Positions 1-6,574 of a DNA stretch of 7,135 nucleotides are shown here, one piece after another. Made by a program: the position numbers and the translations under genes. Each line of letters begins with the position of its first letter. Positions within the stretch are counted from its first letter, which is position 1. Below the pieces are notes generated by a model. That model did no database searches. It saw only the letters and a program-made list of their open reading frames with translations, and was not told where the DNA came from. Origin of the DNA: Anaerolineales bacterium (lineage in GTDB: Bacteria; Chloroflexota; Anaerolineae; 4572-78; J111); the NCBI GenBank assembly GCA_012032575.1, contig JAAUSP010000400.1:1-7135 (forward strand), in the 5' to 3' direction.

Positions 1-381
1 TGGAAGTTGAAAGTTGACCGTTAACCGTTGACTGTTGACGATTAACCCACCGGCCAATGGCATAAATCAAAGGGATGGTCAACGTGCCAAGCAGGGTGCT
101 GGGCCAGCGGGCCAGCATCAGACCCCAGTGAGCGGGCTGCCAGGTATCCAGCGGCGCGTTGATGAACAAAGCGGTGAACGGAGCGATCACATAAGTTGCC
201 AGCAGGCCATGCTCGTAAAACAGGCCGGAGGGCAGCACCGGCCAGCCGTGCGCCAAAATCTGGCGGGCGGCCAGAACGGTGGTGTATTCGTCAAAAAAGG
301 GGTGGGTGGTAGTCAAATAGTGGAGCCGCAGGCAAAACCGGCCAGGGTGAGGCCAAATATGATGATGGTTTGTAATCGCAT
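1..381 (-). CDS. GT-C membrane glycosyltransferase (ArnT/PMT-like), N-terminal part, frameshifted
   Basis: This is the start of a polytopic membrane glycosyltransferase of the GT-C class, which moves sugars from polyprenyl-phosphate donors on the outer face of the membrane. From ATG at 381-379 the frame reads MRLQTIIIFGLTLAGFA and then hits TGA at 315-313. Shifting frame near 331-333 gives an open frame to the window edge: RLHYLTTTHPFFDEYTTVLA, later LLATYVIAPF and ARWPSTLLGTLTIPLIYAIG. A first membrane helix, then an R-x-H-x-L stretch and an acidic pair (FFDE) in the first outer loop, is the usual GT-C opening, and ARxPSxLxGTLT is typical of PMT_2-like members. One extra C in GCCTGC would restore the frame (GFA-LRLHYL). 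The gene is therefore either a recent pseudogene or carries a sequence error. The C-terminal two thirds or more lie outside the window. Donor and acceptor cannot be told. Confidence 0.72.
5..46. repeat. Degenerate tandem 7-bp repeat (consensus NGTTRAC, six units)
   Basis: Six consecutive heptamers can be read on the plus strand: AGTTGAA, AGTTGAC, CGTTAAC, CGTTGAC, TGTTGAC, GATTAAC. The array may continue beyond the window start. It lies inside the open frame of the leftward GT-C gene, where three heptamers make 21 nt and so a 7-residue protein repeat (VNRQQST, then VNGQLST). The pattern recalls the short tandemly repeated repetitive (STRR) heptamers described in filamentous cyanobacteria. That comparison is by style only. 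Confidence 0.75.
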
Positions 382-385
382 GAGC

Positions 386-410
386 AAGGTTGACCTTAAC
401 GGGTAAGGTC
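386..410. promoter_or_regulatory. AAGGT inverted-repeat cluster over the leftward transcription start
   Basis: A perfect 7-bp inverted repeat, GACCTTA at 392-398 and TAAGGTC at 404-410 with a 5-nt spacer, overlaps a second one formed by AAGGT at 386-390 and ACCTT at 393-397. The cluster begins 3 nt downstream of the leftward -10 box and covers the predicted start point near 407. It could be a repressor operator or an RNA hairpin in the 26-nt leader. No ligand or regulator can be named. Confidence 0.5.
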
Positions 411-413
411 GCT

Positions 414-422
414 ATTATAGCA
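414..422 (-). promoter_or_regulatory. Extended -10 promoter of the GT-C gene
   Basis: Reading leftward the sequence is TGC-TATAAT, a consensus -10 hexamer with the TG extension. The position 17 nt upstream holds AAGCGA, which is not a recognisable -35, as is common for extended -10 promoters. Predicted transcription starts near 407, giving a leader of about 26 nt before ATG at 381. Confidence 0.6.
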
Positions 423-486
423 CACTATTCGATCTATCGCTTTTTCTTGGCAGTAAATCAGTTGTTTGAAAGATACCTATTCCACT

Positions 487-516
487 TTGGGTAGATCAAG
501 GGATTTATGATACAAT
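487..516 (+). promoter_or_regulatory. Promoter of the antitoxin-like/HNH gene pair
   Basis: TGA-TACAAT at 508-516 is an extended -10 box (5 of 6 in the hexamer), with a weak -35 TTGGGT at 487-492 and an 18-nt spacer. Predicted transcription starts near 523, leaving a leader of only about 12 nt that holds the ribosome binding site GGAGG at 524-528, 6 nt before ATG at 535. Confidence 0.55.
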
Positions 517-534
517 CTCAAACGGAGGCGCTGG

Positions 535-885
535 ATGACAACAATTACTTTGGAAGTACCTGATGGTTTAGCTGAACAATTAACGCAACTTGGCAACAGA
601 TTGCCAGAAATTTTAATGGTGGGGTTACAAGGGTCTCCCCCCCTGCCCGCACACATTTATCGTTACATTCTTGACTTTTTAGCCGGCGGCCCTACCCCAG
701 AACAAGTCGCTGCCTTTCGCCCCACCCCCGAAATGCAAGCCCGTTTGGAAACGCTCCTGGCTCGCAGCCACGCCGGCCAATTGTCCCCCACCGAAGCTGC
801 CGAACTGGATGAGTATGAGCGTATCGAGCATTTAATAGTAATGTTGAAGGCCGGCAATTTGCCCCACCTGACCGGCACTGTATGA
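535..885 (+). CDS. Small antitoxin-like protein paired with HNH nuclease
   Basis: A 116-residue soluble acidic protein with no signal peptide or membrane segment. It opens with a short beta-like strand (TTITLEVPDGLAEQL), a style seen in ribbon-helix-helix or antitoxin-type proteins that act on DNA or a partner protein. It then has a helix-rich middle (HIYRYILDFLAGGPTPEQVA) and a charged C-terminal helix (LSPTEAAELDEYERIEHLI). Similar short proteins (TLEVPDxLAxxL, IYRYILxFLAxGPTPEE, FRPTPEMQxR) are familiar from cyanobacterial and chloroflexal genomes, usually as hypothetical proteins; this is from memory. The start is supported by GGAGG at 524-528. Its stop overlaps the next ATG by 4 nt (ATGA at 882-885), so the two are translationally coupled. 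The tight coupling and small size suggest an immunity or antitoxin role, which is inference. Confidence 0.8.
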   Translation: MTTITLEVPDGLAEQLTQLGNRLPEILMVGLQGSPPLPAHIYRYILDFLAGGPTPEQVAAFRPTPEMQARLETLLARSHAGQLSPTEAAELDEYERIEHLIVMLKAGNLPHLTGTV

Positions 886-1307
886 GTGTGAGCCACATTC
901 CAACAACAGTACGCCGCCAAGTTGAAACCCCCGCCCGCCATTGCTGCGAGTACTGCCTGTTGCCTGATGGTGTTTCATTTTTTCCTCACGAAATTGACCA
1001 TATCATTGCCGAAAAACACGGCGGCGAAACAACCCTGGAAAACCTGGCCCTGGCCTGTTGGCGCTACAATCGTTACAAAGGTACTGACCTGGGTTCATTT
1101 GACCCACAGACGGGCGATTTTGTATTTCTGTTTAACCCTCGCGCCCAACAGTGGACCGCTCATTTTCGCTGGCAAGAAACCCTGCTCGACCCGCTGACCC
1201 CGGAAGGCCGAACCTCTGTCTTTTTGCTTCGTTTCAACCTGCCTGACCGCCAGGATGAACGCAAACGGCTGATAGAACGGAGCCACTATCCACCTTTCGA
1301 GTTGTAA
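882..1307 (+). CDS. HNH endonuclease
   Basis: A 141-residue HNH nuclease, which would cut DNA or RNA with one metal in a beta-beta-alpha-metal site. Visible residues: zinc-knuckle Cys22 and Cys25 (CEYC), the catalytic core D39-H40 (EIDHIIAEKHGG), Asn54 (TLENLALAC), Cys59 and Asn63 (CWRYNRYKG), giving an H-N-N arrangement. The C-terminal part (TGDFVFLFNPRAQQW, then LTPEGRTSVFLLRFN) matches the extension of the cyanobacterial/chloroflexal HNH family with LFxPRxxxWxxHF and GRxTVxLLxxN motifs. The fourth expected zinc ligand is Tyr62 instead of Cys. There is no strong ribosome site, and translation probably depends on coupling to the upstream gene. It ends 1 nt before the stop codon of the convergent glycosyltransferase, with no terminator between. 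It could be a toxin, a phage-defence nuclease or a domesticated mobile nuclease; the role is unproven. Confidence 0.88.
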   Translation: MSVSHIPTTVRRQVETPARHCCEYCLLPDGVSFFPHEIDHIIAEKHGGETTLENLALACWRYNRYKGTDLGSFDPQTGDFVFLFNPRAQQWTAHFRWQETLLDPLTPEGRTSVFLLRFNLPDRQDERKRLIERSHYPPFEL

Positions 1308-1349
1308 TCTAACTTCTTATCTCTATTTTCTTACTTTGTACTTCTACTT
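1308..1349. repeat. Degenerate tandem 7-bp repeat forming the glycosyltransferase C-terminus
   Basis: Six consecutive heptamers on the plus strand, TCTAACT, TCTTATC, TCTATTT, TCTTACT, TTGTACT and TCTACTT, lie between the HNH stop codon (ending at 1307) and the GT4 gene body. Read leftward they encode the last residues of the glycosyltransferase as two 7-residue units (EKVEVQS, KKIEIRS) followed by the stop TAG. The consensus differs from the array at 5-46, but the period is the same. Confidence 0.7.
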
Positions 1350-2712
1350 TTTCCGAACTGGCTCCTCTTCTAGTCCCTATAACCCGCTGATAAATCTCCA
1401 CATACTGTTCGGCAATATAATCCCAGGCAAACTCCTGCTCGGCGATTTTGCGACTTTCTTTGCCCATGCGCCGCCGCTCGTGGGAGTTGTCAATCAAATC
1501 GGCCAGGCGTTCGGACAGGGTGGCGGCATCGTTGATGTCAACCAGGTAGCCATTCACCCCCTCGCGCACCAATTCGCCCAACCCGGAAGCCCGCGTCCCG
1601 ACGATGGGCAGGCCGCAGGCCATCGCTTCCAGCACGGTATTGGGCATACCTTCCCAGGTAGTGGCAGTCACAAACAGGTCAGCCTGGCGATAAACTTCCA
1701 CAATCGCGGTCCGGTCTACCCAACCCAAAAAGCGCACCTGGCGGGTCAAGCCTTTTTCCACCACCAGCCGCTCCAGGTTAGAGCGCTGCTCGCCCTCCCC
1801 GGCCAGTTGCAGTTCAAAATTATCAACGCCCATGCTCTTAAGCCGGCTGGCGATCTCGATCAGCATTTCGACATTCTTGAAGGCATTCAACCGACCCACA
1901 AACAGCAGCCGAACCGGGCCATCGGTTTGGCGCTGGCGGGGGGGAGTAAACACAGACAGCTCAATGGCGTTGGGGATCACGTCAATCGGCAGGTCGGGCG
2001 CGGTCTCGCTGGCAAATTCGCGCAGCCCATTGGATACGGCGACTGTGGCATCGGCATCCTGCCACAGCGAACGCACAAAAGGCCGCAGTATCTTATAATG
2101 CTTGGCAAACCGCTTGACCTCGTCCGACGGCACATCCGCGCCCCGCAGCGAGATCAGGTAAGGCAGGCTGTAGGCCCGCTTGAGCATCCAGCCGATAGGA
2201 CCATCGGGGATACCAAAAAAGATATGGACCACATCCGGTTTGAACTCGCGGGCCTGGAAAAAACTGTGCCACAAGCCGCTGGCTAAAAAAGTACCCATCT
2301 CAAAGGTGGAACAAAATTCCTGCCGTTGGCGCAGCACCGGAATACGCTGCACCTCGACGCCGTCAATAAACTCGACCGCCTTCAACCCGCGAATGGGGTT
2401 GGTCAACTCCCAGGTTAGCCCCGTGCTGCGGAGGATAAAGCCGGTCATTAACAAAAAGCTGCCCAGCAAGGTAAACCCGTGATCGCTCAAATCCTCGTTA
2501 AAAGCGAATTTGGCGTAAATCAGATAAGCCCAAAAAATAAACCCCAGCAGCAAACAAATGTTACCGAAATAGGTGTAAAGCTGGGTGGGCCGGCTGGTGA
2601 TAACGCGCACCGTGTGCCCCATTTCCACCAGGCAGGCTGCGATTTTTTGGCTGGCCTTGCCACCGCCGGCCCCAATCGGCGGAAACTCATAATTGATAAT
2701 CAGAATTCGCAT
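1309..2712 (-). CDS. Glycosyltransferase family 4 with inserted transmembrane hairpin
   Basis: A 467-residue GT-B retaining glycosyltransferase of the GT4 type, expected to transfer a sugar from a nucleotide donor to a lipid or glycan acceptor on the cytoplasmic face of the membrane. The N-terminal domain opens with IINYEFPPIGAGGG (acceptor side). The C-terminal domain shows LLFVGRLNAFKNVEMLI (about 269-285), ELQLAGEGEQR (300-310), VRFLGWV (326-332) and the donor-binding EX7E motif E354 to E362 (EGMPNTVLEAMACGLPIVGT). Residues about 43-107 are an extra segment with two hydrophobic helices (about 49-67 and 80-95), absent from ordinary members, where one expects SRP to continue directly to RGLKAVEFIDGV. 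The last 14 residues come from a 7-bp DNA repeat. ATG at 2712-2710 begins the conserved MRILIINYEFPP; the ribosome site is weak (GGTGG about 12 nt upstream). The donor sugar and product are unknown; the nearby GT-C gene suggests surface glycan or glycolipid synthesis. Confidence 0.9.
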   Translation of the reverse strand: MRILIINYEFPPIGAGGGKASQKIAACLVEMGHTVRVITSRPTQLYTYFGNICLLLGFIFWAYLIYAKFAFNEDLSDHGFTLLGSFLLMTGFILRSTGLTWELTNPIRGLKAVEFIDGVEVQRIPVLRQRQEFCSTFEMGTFLASGLWHSFFQAREFKPDVVHIFFGIPDGPIGWMLKRAYSLPYLISLRGADVPSDEVKRFAKHYKILRPFVRSLWQDADATVAVSNGLREFASETAPDLPIDVIPNAIELSVFTPPRQRQTDGPVRLLFVGRLNAFKNVEMLIEIASRLKSMGVDNFELQLAGEGEQRSNLERLVVEKGLTRQVRFLGWVDRTAIVEVYRQADLFVTATTWEGMPNTVLEAMACGLPIVGTRASGLGELVREGVNGYLVDINDAATLSERLADLIDNSHERRRMGKESRKIAEQEFAWDYIAEQYVEIYQRVIGTRRGASSEKVEVQSKKIEIRS

Positions 2713-2746
2713 GTAATCAGATATCCACCCGTTATTGTGATTTTTT

Positions 2747-2775
2747 ATTCTATACTAACTGTGCTGGCTTGTCAT
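2747..2775 (-). promoter_or_regulatory. Promoter of the GT4 glycosyltransferase
   Basis: Reading leftward, ATGACA (2775-2770, 5 of 6 to the -35 consensus) is followed after exactly 17 nt by TAGAAT (2752-2747, 5 of 6 to the -10 consensus). Predicted transcription starts near 2740, giving a leader of about 28 nt. The -35 overlaps TTGTCA on the plus strand at 2769-2774, which could serve the divergent hydrolase gene, but no good plus-strand -10 lies 17 nt from it. Confidence 0.6.
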
Positions 2776-2830
2776 ATTCGCCGCTGCTGGCTATTTGCGG
2801 TAAAATTTATAGAAATTGTCAGCCAGAGCT

Positions 2831-4183
<1,353 letters not shown>

Positions 4184-4201
4184 CCCACCTGGCCAACCTT
4201 G

Positions 4202-4915
4202 ATGAATGACTCTGCTTCCCTCTGGTTAAACTCCGTCCGGCTGGCCGCGATTCTTTTGACCCTTTTGCTGGCCTGGGTCACTTATCGCAGCCACTTGTTG
4301 CTCAAACAGTTCGAGCCGCCGTTCAATTTACTCCTCTCCCTGCCGGAGTCGCTGCTACGAATGGGGCTGGTCGGGCTGTGTTTGGGGCTGGCCTGGCTCA
4401 GCGGTTTGCCGGCCCAACAGTTTGGTTTGCTCTGCCCGCAGCCGCTCCAGAGCATCGGGCTGGGCCTGGCGGTGGGGCTGGTGGTGCAGGTAGCGGTGAA
4501 TGGGTTGACGTTTTGGGCGATTCAGCGCTTTGGCCGGAAAATTTACTCACCGGTGGTGATTCGCAATATCCTGCCCCGCCGCCCCGCCGAGTGGGTGTGG
4601 GTGGCGCTGGCTTTTATCCCGGCAGTCGTCATGGAAGAATTATTATTCCGCAGCCTGTGGCTGGGTTTGTTTCAAGAATTGATTCCCCTACCCCTGTTGA
4701 TTGGAGTCACTTCGCTGCTGTTTGGCTTGATGCACCAGCCGCAGGGACTTCTGGGCGTTATCACTGCCGGGGGTCTCAACATTTTACTGTGCCTGCTTTT
4801 TATCGGCACAGGCGAACTGCTGCCGCCGCTGCTGGCCCATTACGTCATCAACCTTTTGCAAGTAGTAGCGGCTTCGCGACAGCGCGAGTGGCTGGAAAAT
4901 TACGAGTATGATTGA
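4202..4915 (+). CDS. CPBP family intramembrane metalloprotease
   Basis: A 237-residue integral membrane protein of the CPBP (CAAX protease and bacteriocin-processing, Abi) family, which cleaves within or near the membrane using a bound metal. Numbering from ATG 4202, hydrophobic segments are at about 12-28, 52-69, 84-105, 131-143 and several after 150. The three family motifs are all present: motif 1 E145-E146-xxx-R150 (VVMEELLFRSLWL), motif 2 F174-xxx-H178 (FGLMHQP), motif 3 H213 with N217 (LAHYVINLL). All predicted catalytic and metal-binding residues are intact, so it should be active. An in-frame TTG lies directly upstream at 4199; no strong ribosome site is visible for either start. It lies 18 nt after the hydrolase and probably shares its transcript. 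The substrate is unknown; roles in the family include prenyl-protein processing, bacteriocin immunity and membrane protein turnover. Confidence 0.9.
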   Translation: MNDSASLWLNSVRLAAILLTLLLAWVTYRSHLLLKQFEPPFNLLLSLPESLLRMGLVGLCLGLAWLSGLPAQQFGLLCPQPLQSIGLGLAVGLVVQVAVNGLTFWAIQRFGRKIYSPVVIRNILPRRPAEWVWVALAFIPAVVMEELLFRSLWLGLFQELIPLPLLIGVTSLLFGLMHQPQGLLGVITAGGLNILLCLLFIGTGELLPPLLAHYVINLLQVVAASRQREWLENYEYD

Positions 4916-4940
4916 CAAAAGCTTAGGGGAGTGATATGCT
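4912..4940 (+). promoter_or_regulatory. Strong promoter of the 411-residue protein gene
   Basis: A perfect -35 TTGACA at 4912-4917 and an extended -10 TGA-TATGCT (hexamer 4935-4940) are separated by 17 nt. The -35 box contains the stop codon of the protease gene (TGA 4913-4915). Predicted transcription starts near 4947, giving a leader of about 36 nt that ends in the strong ribosome site TAAGGAGG at 4969-4976, 6 nt before ATG 4983. Confidence 0.7.
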
Positions 4941-4982
4941 TTTTGATAATAAGTTTGTTATGACAAGTTAAGGAGGCAGGGT

Positions 4983-6218
4983 ATGGCTGTATCCTACCCC
5001 GATATTATCAGCGAATATACCGATAGTCCGGAACGATTTGAGACCGGCGGGCTGCAATATGCCGGCTATTTCGAGCCGGCTAAAGTCGCCCCGGAGCAGG
5101 TAGCTAACCTGTTCCTGTTTCTGCAAAATACTCTCAACATCCCTCTGTCCGTCATTGTTAAAGCGGAGTCGCCCCAAACCGGCGGATTGTTTGGCGGGGG
5201 CAAGCCGATGCTGAACGTTCAGGAACCGCAGTTTCAGCTCAAACTGGCTGGCGCAGAAGCGGGACTGCTGACGCTGCCGGTAACGACGACCGCCCATGTT
5301 AAAGAGGGCGACCATAGCTTAACCCTCGAACTTAAAGTTACCAGTGAAGGCCGCGGCCAAACGATCCGCCCCAATCAGAGCCAAAGCAAACTTGGCCGTG
5401 ACCTCATTGACAGCCCGGTGGGATTAAACCTGGTGGGCACGCTGGGGGCTACCTTTTCTGCCAAATCGGTCAAAAAAGCGGCCTTCCCGCTGACGATAGA
5501 AGGCAAGCCCAACCCACCCGAACGAGCGCCCCGGCTGAAATATTCATATCAAACGGTCTGGGTAGAATCGAATGCGGAGTTTTACAATCAGGCCATTCAG
5601 GAATTGAACAGCCGGCAGGTCAAGCTAAAGAACGAGCTAACGCCCGAAGCCCTTTACATAACCCTGTACGCCGAGAGTATCAACCGTTTTGCCGATACCG
5701 GCTTGCCGCTGCGCATCGGCGAGGCGATTACCCTGGCCAAAATTCTTACCTACAGTTGCCAGTATTTTCTCAACAGCCCTGATCGCTACAACGGCTTGTT
5801 GGTGCCTATGTGGGAGCGGGCGCTTGAGGAAGGCCTGGATACCACCCATGCCCTGGAAGTTGTGCGCACAGCGGGCTATGCCCACCTGCTCAAACTGGCC
5901 CTGGCGATTAGCTTTGGCCTGGTGGCTCAGGCCATCGGTCGCCAATCCTGGCCGCTCCACGAGCGCCAGGCGGTGACCAATTTTATCACAGCAAATGTCG
6001 AATCAGGCCAGCCCATAGACCCGGAATTTCTCTATCTGCCCCTGTTGATGGCCGGAACCTATATCTCGCCCAAAATTAAGCTAGAAGGCGAAGATGTGCA
6101 GCACAGTCTGGCCCTCATGAAGAAGGCTCGCCAGGCCCGGCGGGACCTGTTTTTAGATGAAGATATGGCCCAGGCCGATCAGATATTTAACCAGATTATG
6201 AAAAAGGTGCTGCCTTAA
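4983..6218 (+). CDS. Conserved-looking protein of unrecognised family, 411 residues
   Basis: I do not recognise this family. The protein has no signal peptide and no clear membrane helix, so it is probably cytoplasmic. The N-terminal 190 residues look beta-rich, with alternating strands (FQLKLAGAEAGLLTLPVTTT, HSLTLELKVTSEG), a glycine patch GLFGGGKP at 69-75 and KYSYQTVWVES at 186-196. From about 197 the protein is helical, with amphipathic repeats such as PEALYITLYAESINRF, GEAITLAKILTYSCQYFL and HLLKLALAISFGLVAQAIG, ending in a charged helix rich in Lys, Arg, Asp and Gln. The start is well supported by TAAGGAGG 6 nt upstream, and the gene has its own near-consensus promoter, suggesting steady, possibly high expression as a single-gene unit. 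Base and codon use match the neighbours, so recent transfer is not indicated. It is convergent with the YtxH-like gene, 11 nt apart. Confidence 0.85.
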   Translation: MAVSYPDIISEYTDSPERFETGGLQYAGYFEPAKVAPEQVANLFLFLQNTLNIPLSVIVKAESPQTGGLFGGGKPMLNVQEPQFQLKLAGAEAGLLTLPVTTTAHVKEGDHSLTLELKVTSEGRGQTIRPNQSQSKLGRDLIDSPVGLNLVGTLGATFSAKSVKKAAFPLTIEGKPNPPERAPRLKYSYQTVWVESNAEFYNQAIQELNSRQVKLKNELTPEALYITLYAESINRFADTGLPLRIGEAITLAKILTYSCQYFLNSPDRYNGLLVPMWERALEEGLDTTHALEVVRTAGYAHLLKLALAISFGLVAQAIGRQSWPLHERQAVTNFITANVESGQPIDPEFLYLPLLMAGTYISPKIKLEGEDVQHSLALMKKARQARRDLFLDEDMAQADQIFNQIMKKVLP

Positions 6219-6229
6219 CCCGGCCGCTT

Positions 6230-6436
6230 TCATTTATTGGTCAGGCTGGCCAGACGAGCTTCCAGTTCTGCCCGCCGCGCATTGGCCGCGGCGCGGCCTT
6301 CGCTCATCAAGCCATCAAACCGGCTGCGAATGTCCGCCTGCAAATCACCGCCGCTTTGGGGGGTGGTCAATAATACCGCCGCCGCACCAATAATCAAGCC
6401 GCCCAAAAAACCGACTACAAAATTTAAAACTCGCAT
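6230..6436 (-). CDS. YtxH-like small membrane protein
   Basis: A 68-residue protein with one N-terminal hydrophobic helix (about 4-24, FVVGFLGGLIIGAAAVLLTTP), a short PQSGGDLQADIRSRF segment and a charged Ala/Arg/Glu-rich helix likely to form a coiled coil (RAAANARRAELEARLASL). This is the YtxH/gas-vesicle-like layout: a Gly-rich helix ending in TPxSG, then D/E-R-rich heptads. Members are often linked to general stress or envelope functions; the molecular role is unknown. GGGAGG on the leftward strand (plus 6449-6454) is a good ribosome site but lies 12 nt from ATG at 6436, longer than usual; no alternative in-frame start lies closer. Confidence 0.8.
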   Translation of the reverse strand: MRVLNFVVGFLGGLIIGAAAVLLTTPQSGGDLQADIRSRFDGLMSEGRAAANARRAELEARLASLTNK

Positions 6437-6475
6437 ACTTCTGGTGAACCTCCCTGTTTCGAGCTTATTTGGCCC

Positions 6476-6497
6476 ATTATACCACGTTCCTGCGTGG
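6476..6497 (-). promoter_or_regulatory. Promoter of the YtxH-like gene with adjacent inverted repeat
   Basis: Reading leftward, TGG-TATAAT (6484-6476) is a consensus extended -10 box; a -35 is not obvious (TTTTTC at 17 nt). A 5-bp inverted repeat CCACG/CGTGG (6482-6486 and 6493-6497, spacer 6 nt) directly abuts and overlaps the TGG extension, where a bound protein could block sigma contact. Predicted start near 6469, leader about 33 nt. The inverted repeat is short and may be chance. Confidence 0.5.
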
Positions 6498-6537
6498 AGA
6501 AAAAGCTTGACTGATAAGGTTGAGCTAAAGCTGCCGC

Positions 6538-6566
6538 TTGTCTAAACCGGGACCATACAGTAGAAT
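6538..6566 (+). promoter_or_regulatory. Promoter of the EF2563/YqeB-like gene
   Basis: TTGTCT (6538-6543, 4 of 6) and TAGAAT (6561-6566, 5 of 6) have a 17-nt spacer. The predicted start is near 6573, only about 2 nt before ATG at 6575, so the transcript would be leaderless. A possible AAGG ribosome site at 6569-6572 is too close to the ATG to work and would fall upstream of the transcript. Confidence 0.5.
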
Positions 6567-6574
6567 TTAAGGCT

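Noticed and set aside
1..46. CRISPR array
   Set aside because: The repeat unit is 7 bp with no spacers, so it is a simple tandem repeat.
35..406. Plus-strand open frame of 123 codons at the left edge
   Set aside because: It is antisense to the GT-C gene, is rich in Gln and Gly with no domain-like pattern, and the leftward strand gives convincing glycosyltransferase sequence.
1336..2286. Plus-strand open frame of 316 codons
   Set aside because: It is a shadow of the GT4 gene, whose EX7E motif and Rossmann blocks are read on the opposite strand. Its His/Gln/Pro-rich composition is typical of antisense frames in GC-rich DNA.
2769..2806. Plus-strand promoter for the hydrolase using TTGTCA and TAAAAT
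   Set aside because: The spacer is 26 nt, far too long, and the hexamer 17 nt away (TATTTG) is a poor -10 box. The promoter may be present but cannot be placed with confidence.
4378..4911. Plus-strand open frame of 177 codons overlapping the protease
   Set aside because: All three CPBP motifs lie in the other frame; this one is Gly/Ala/Arg-rich noise.
6219..6232. Bidirectional terminator between the 411-residue protein and YtxH-like genes
   Set aside because: The short gap has no stable inverted repeat followed by a T run.
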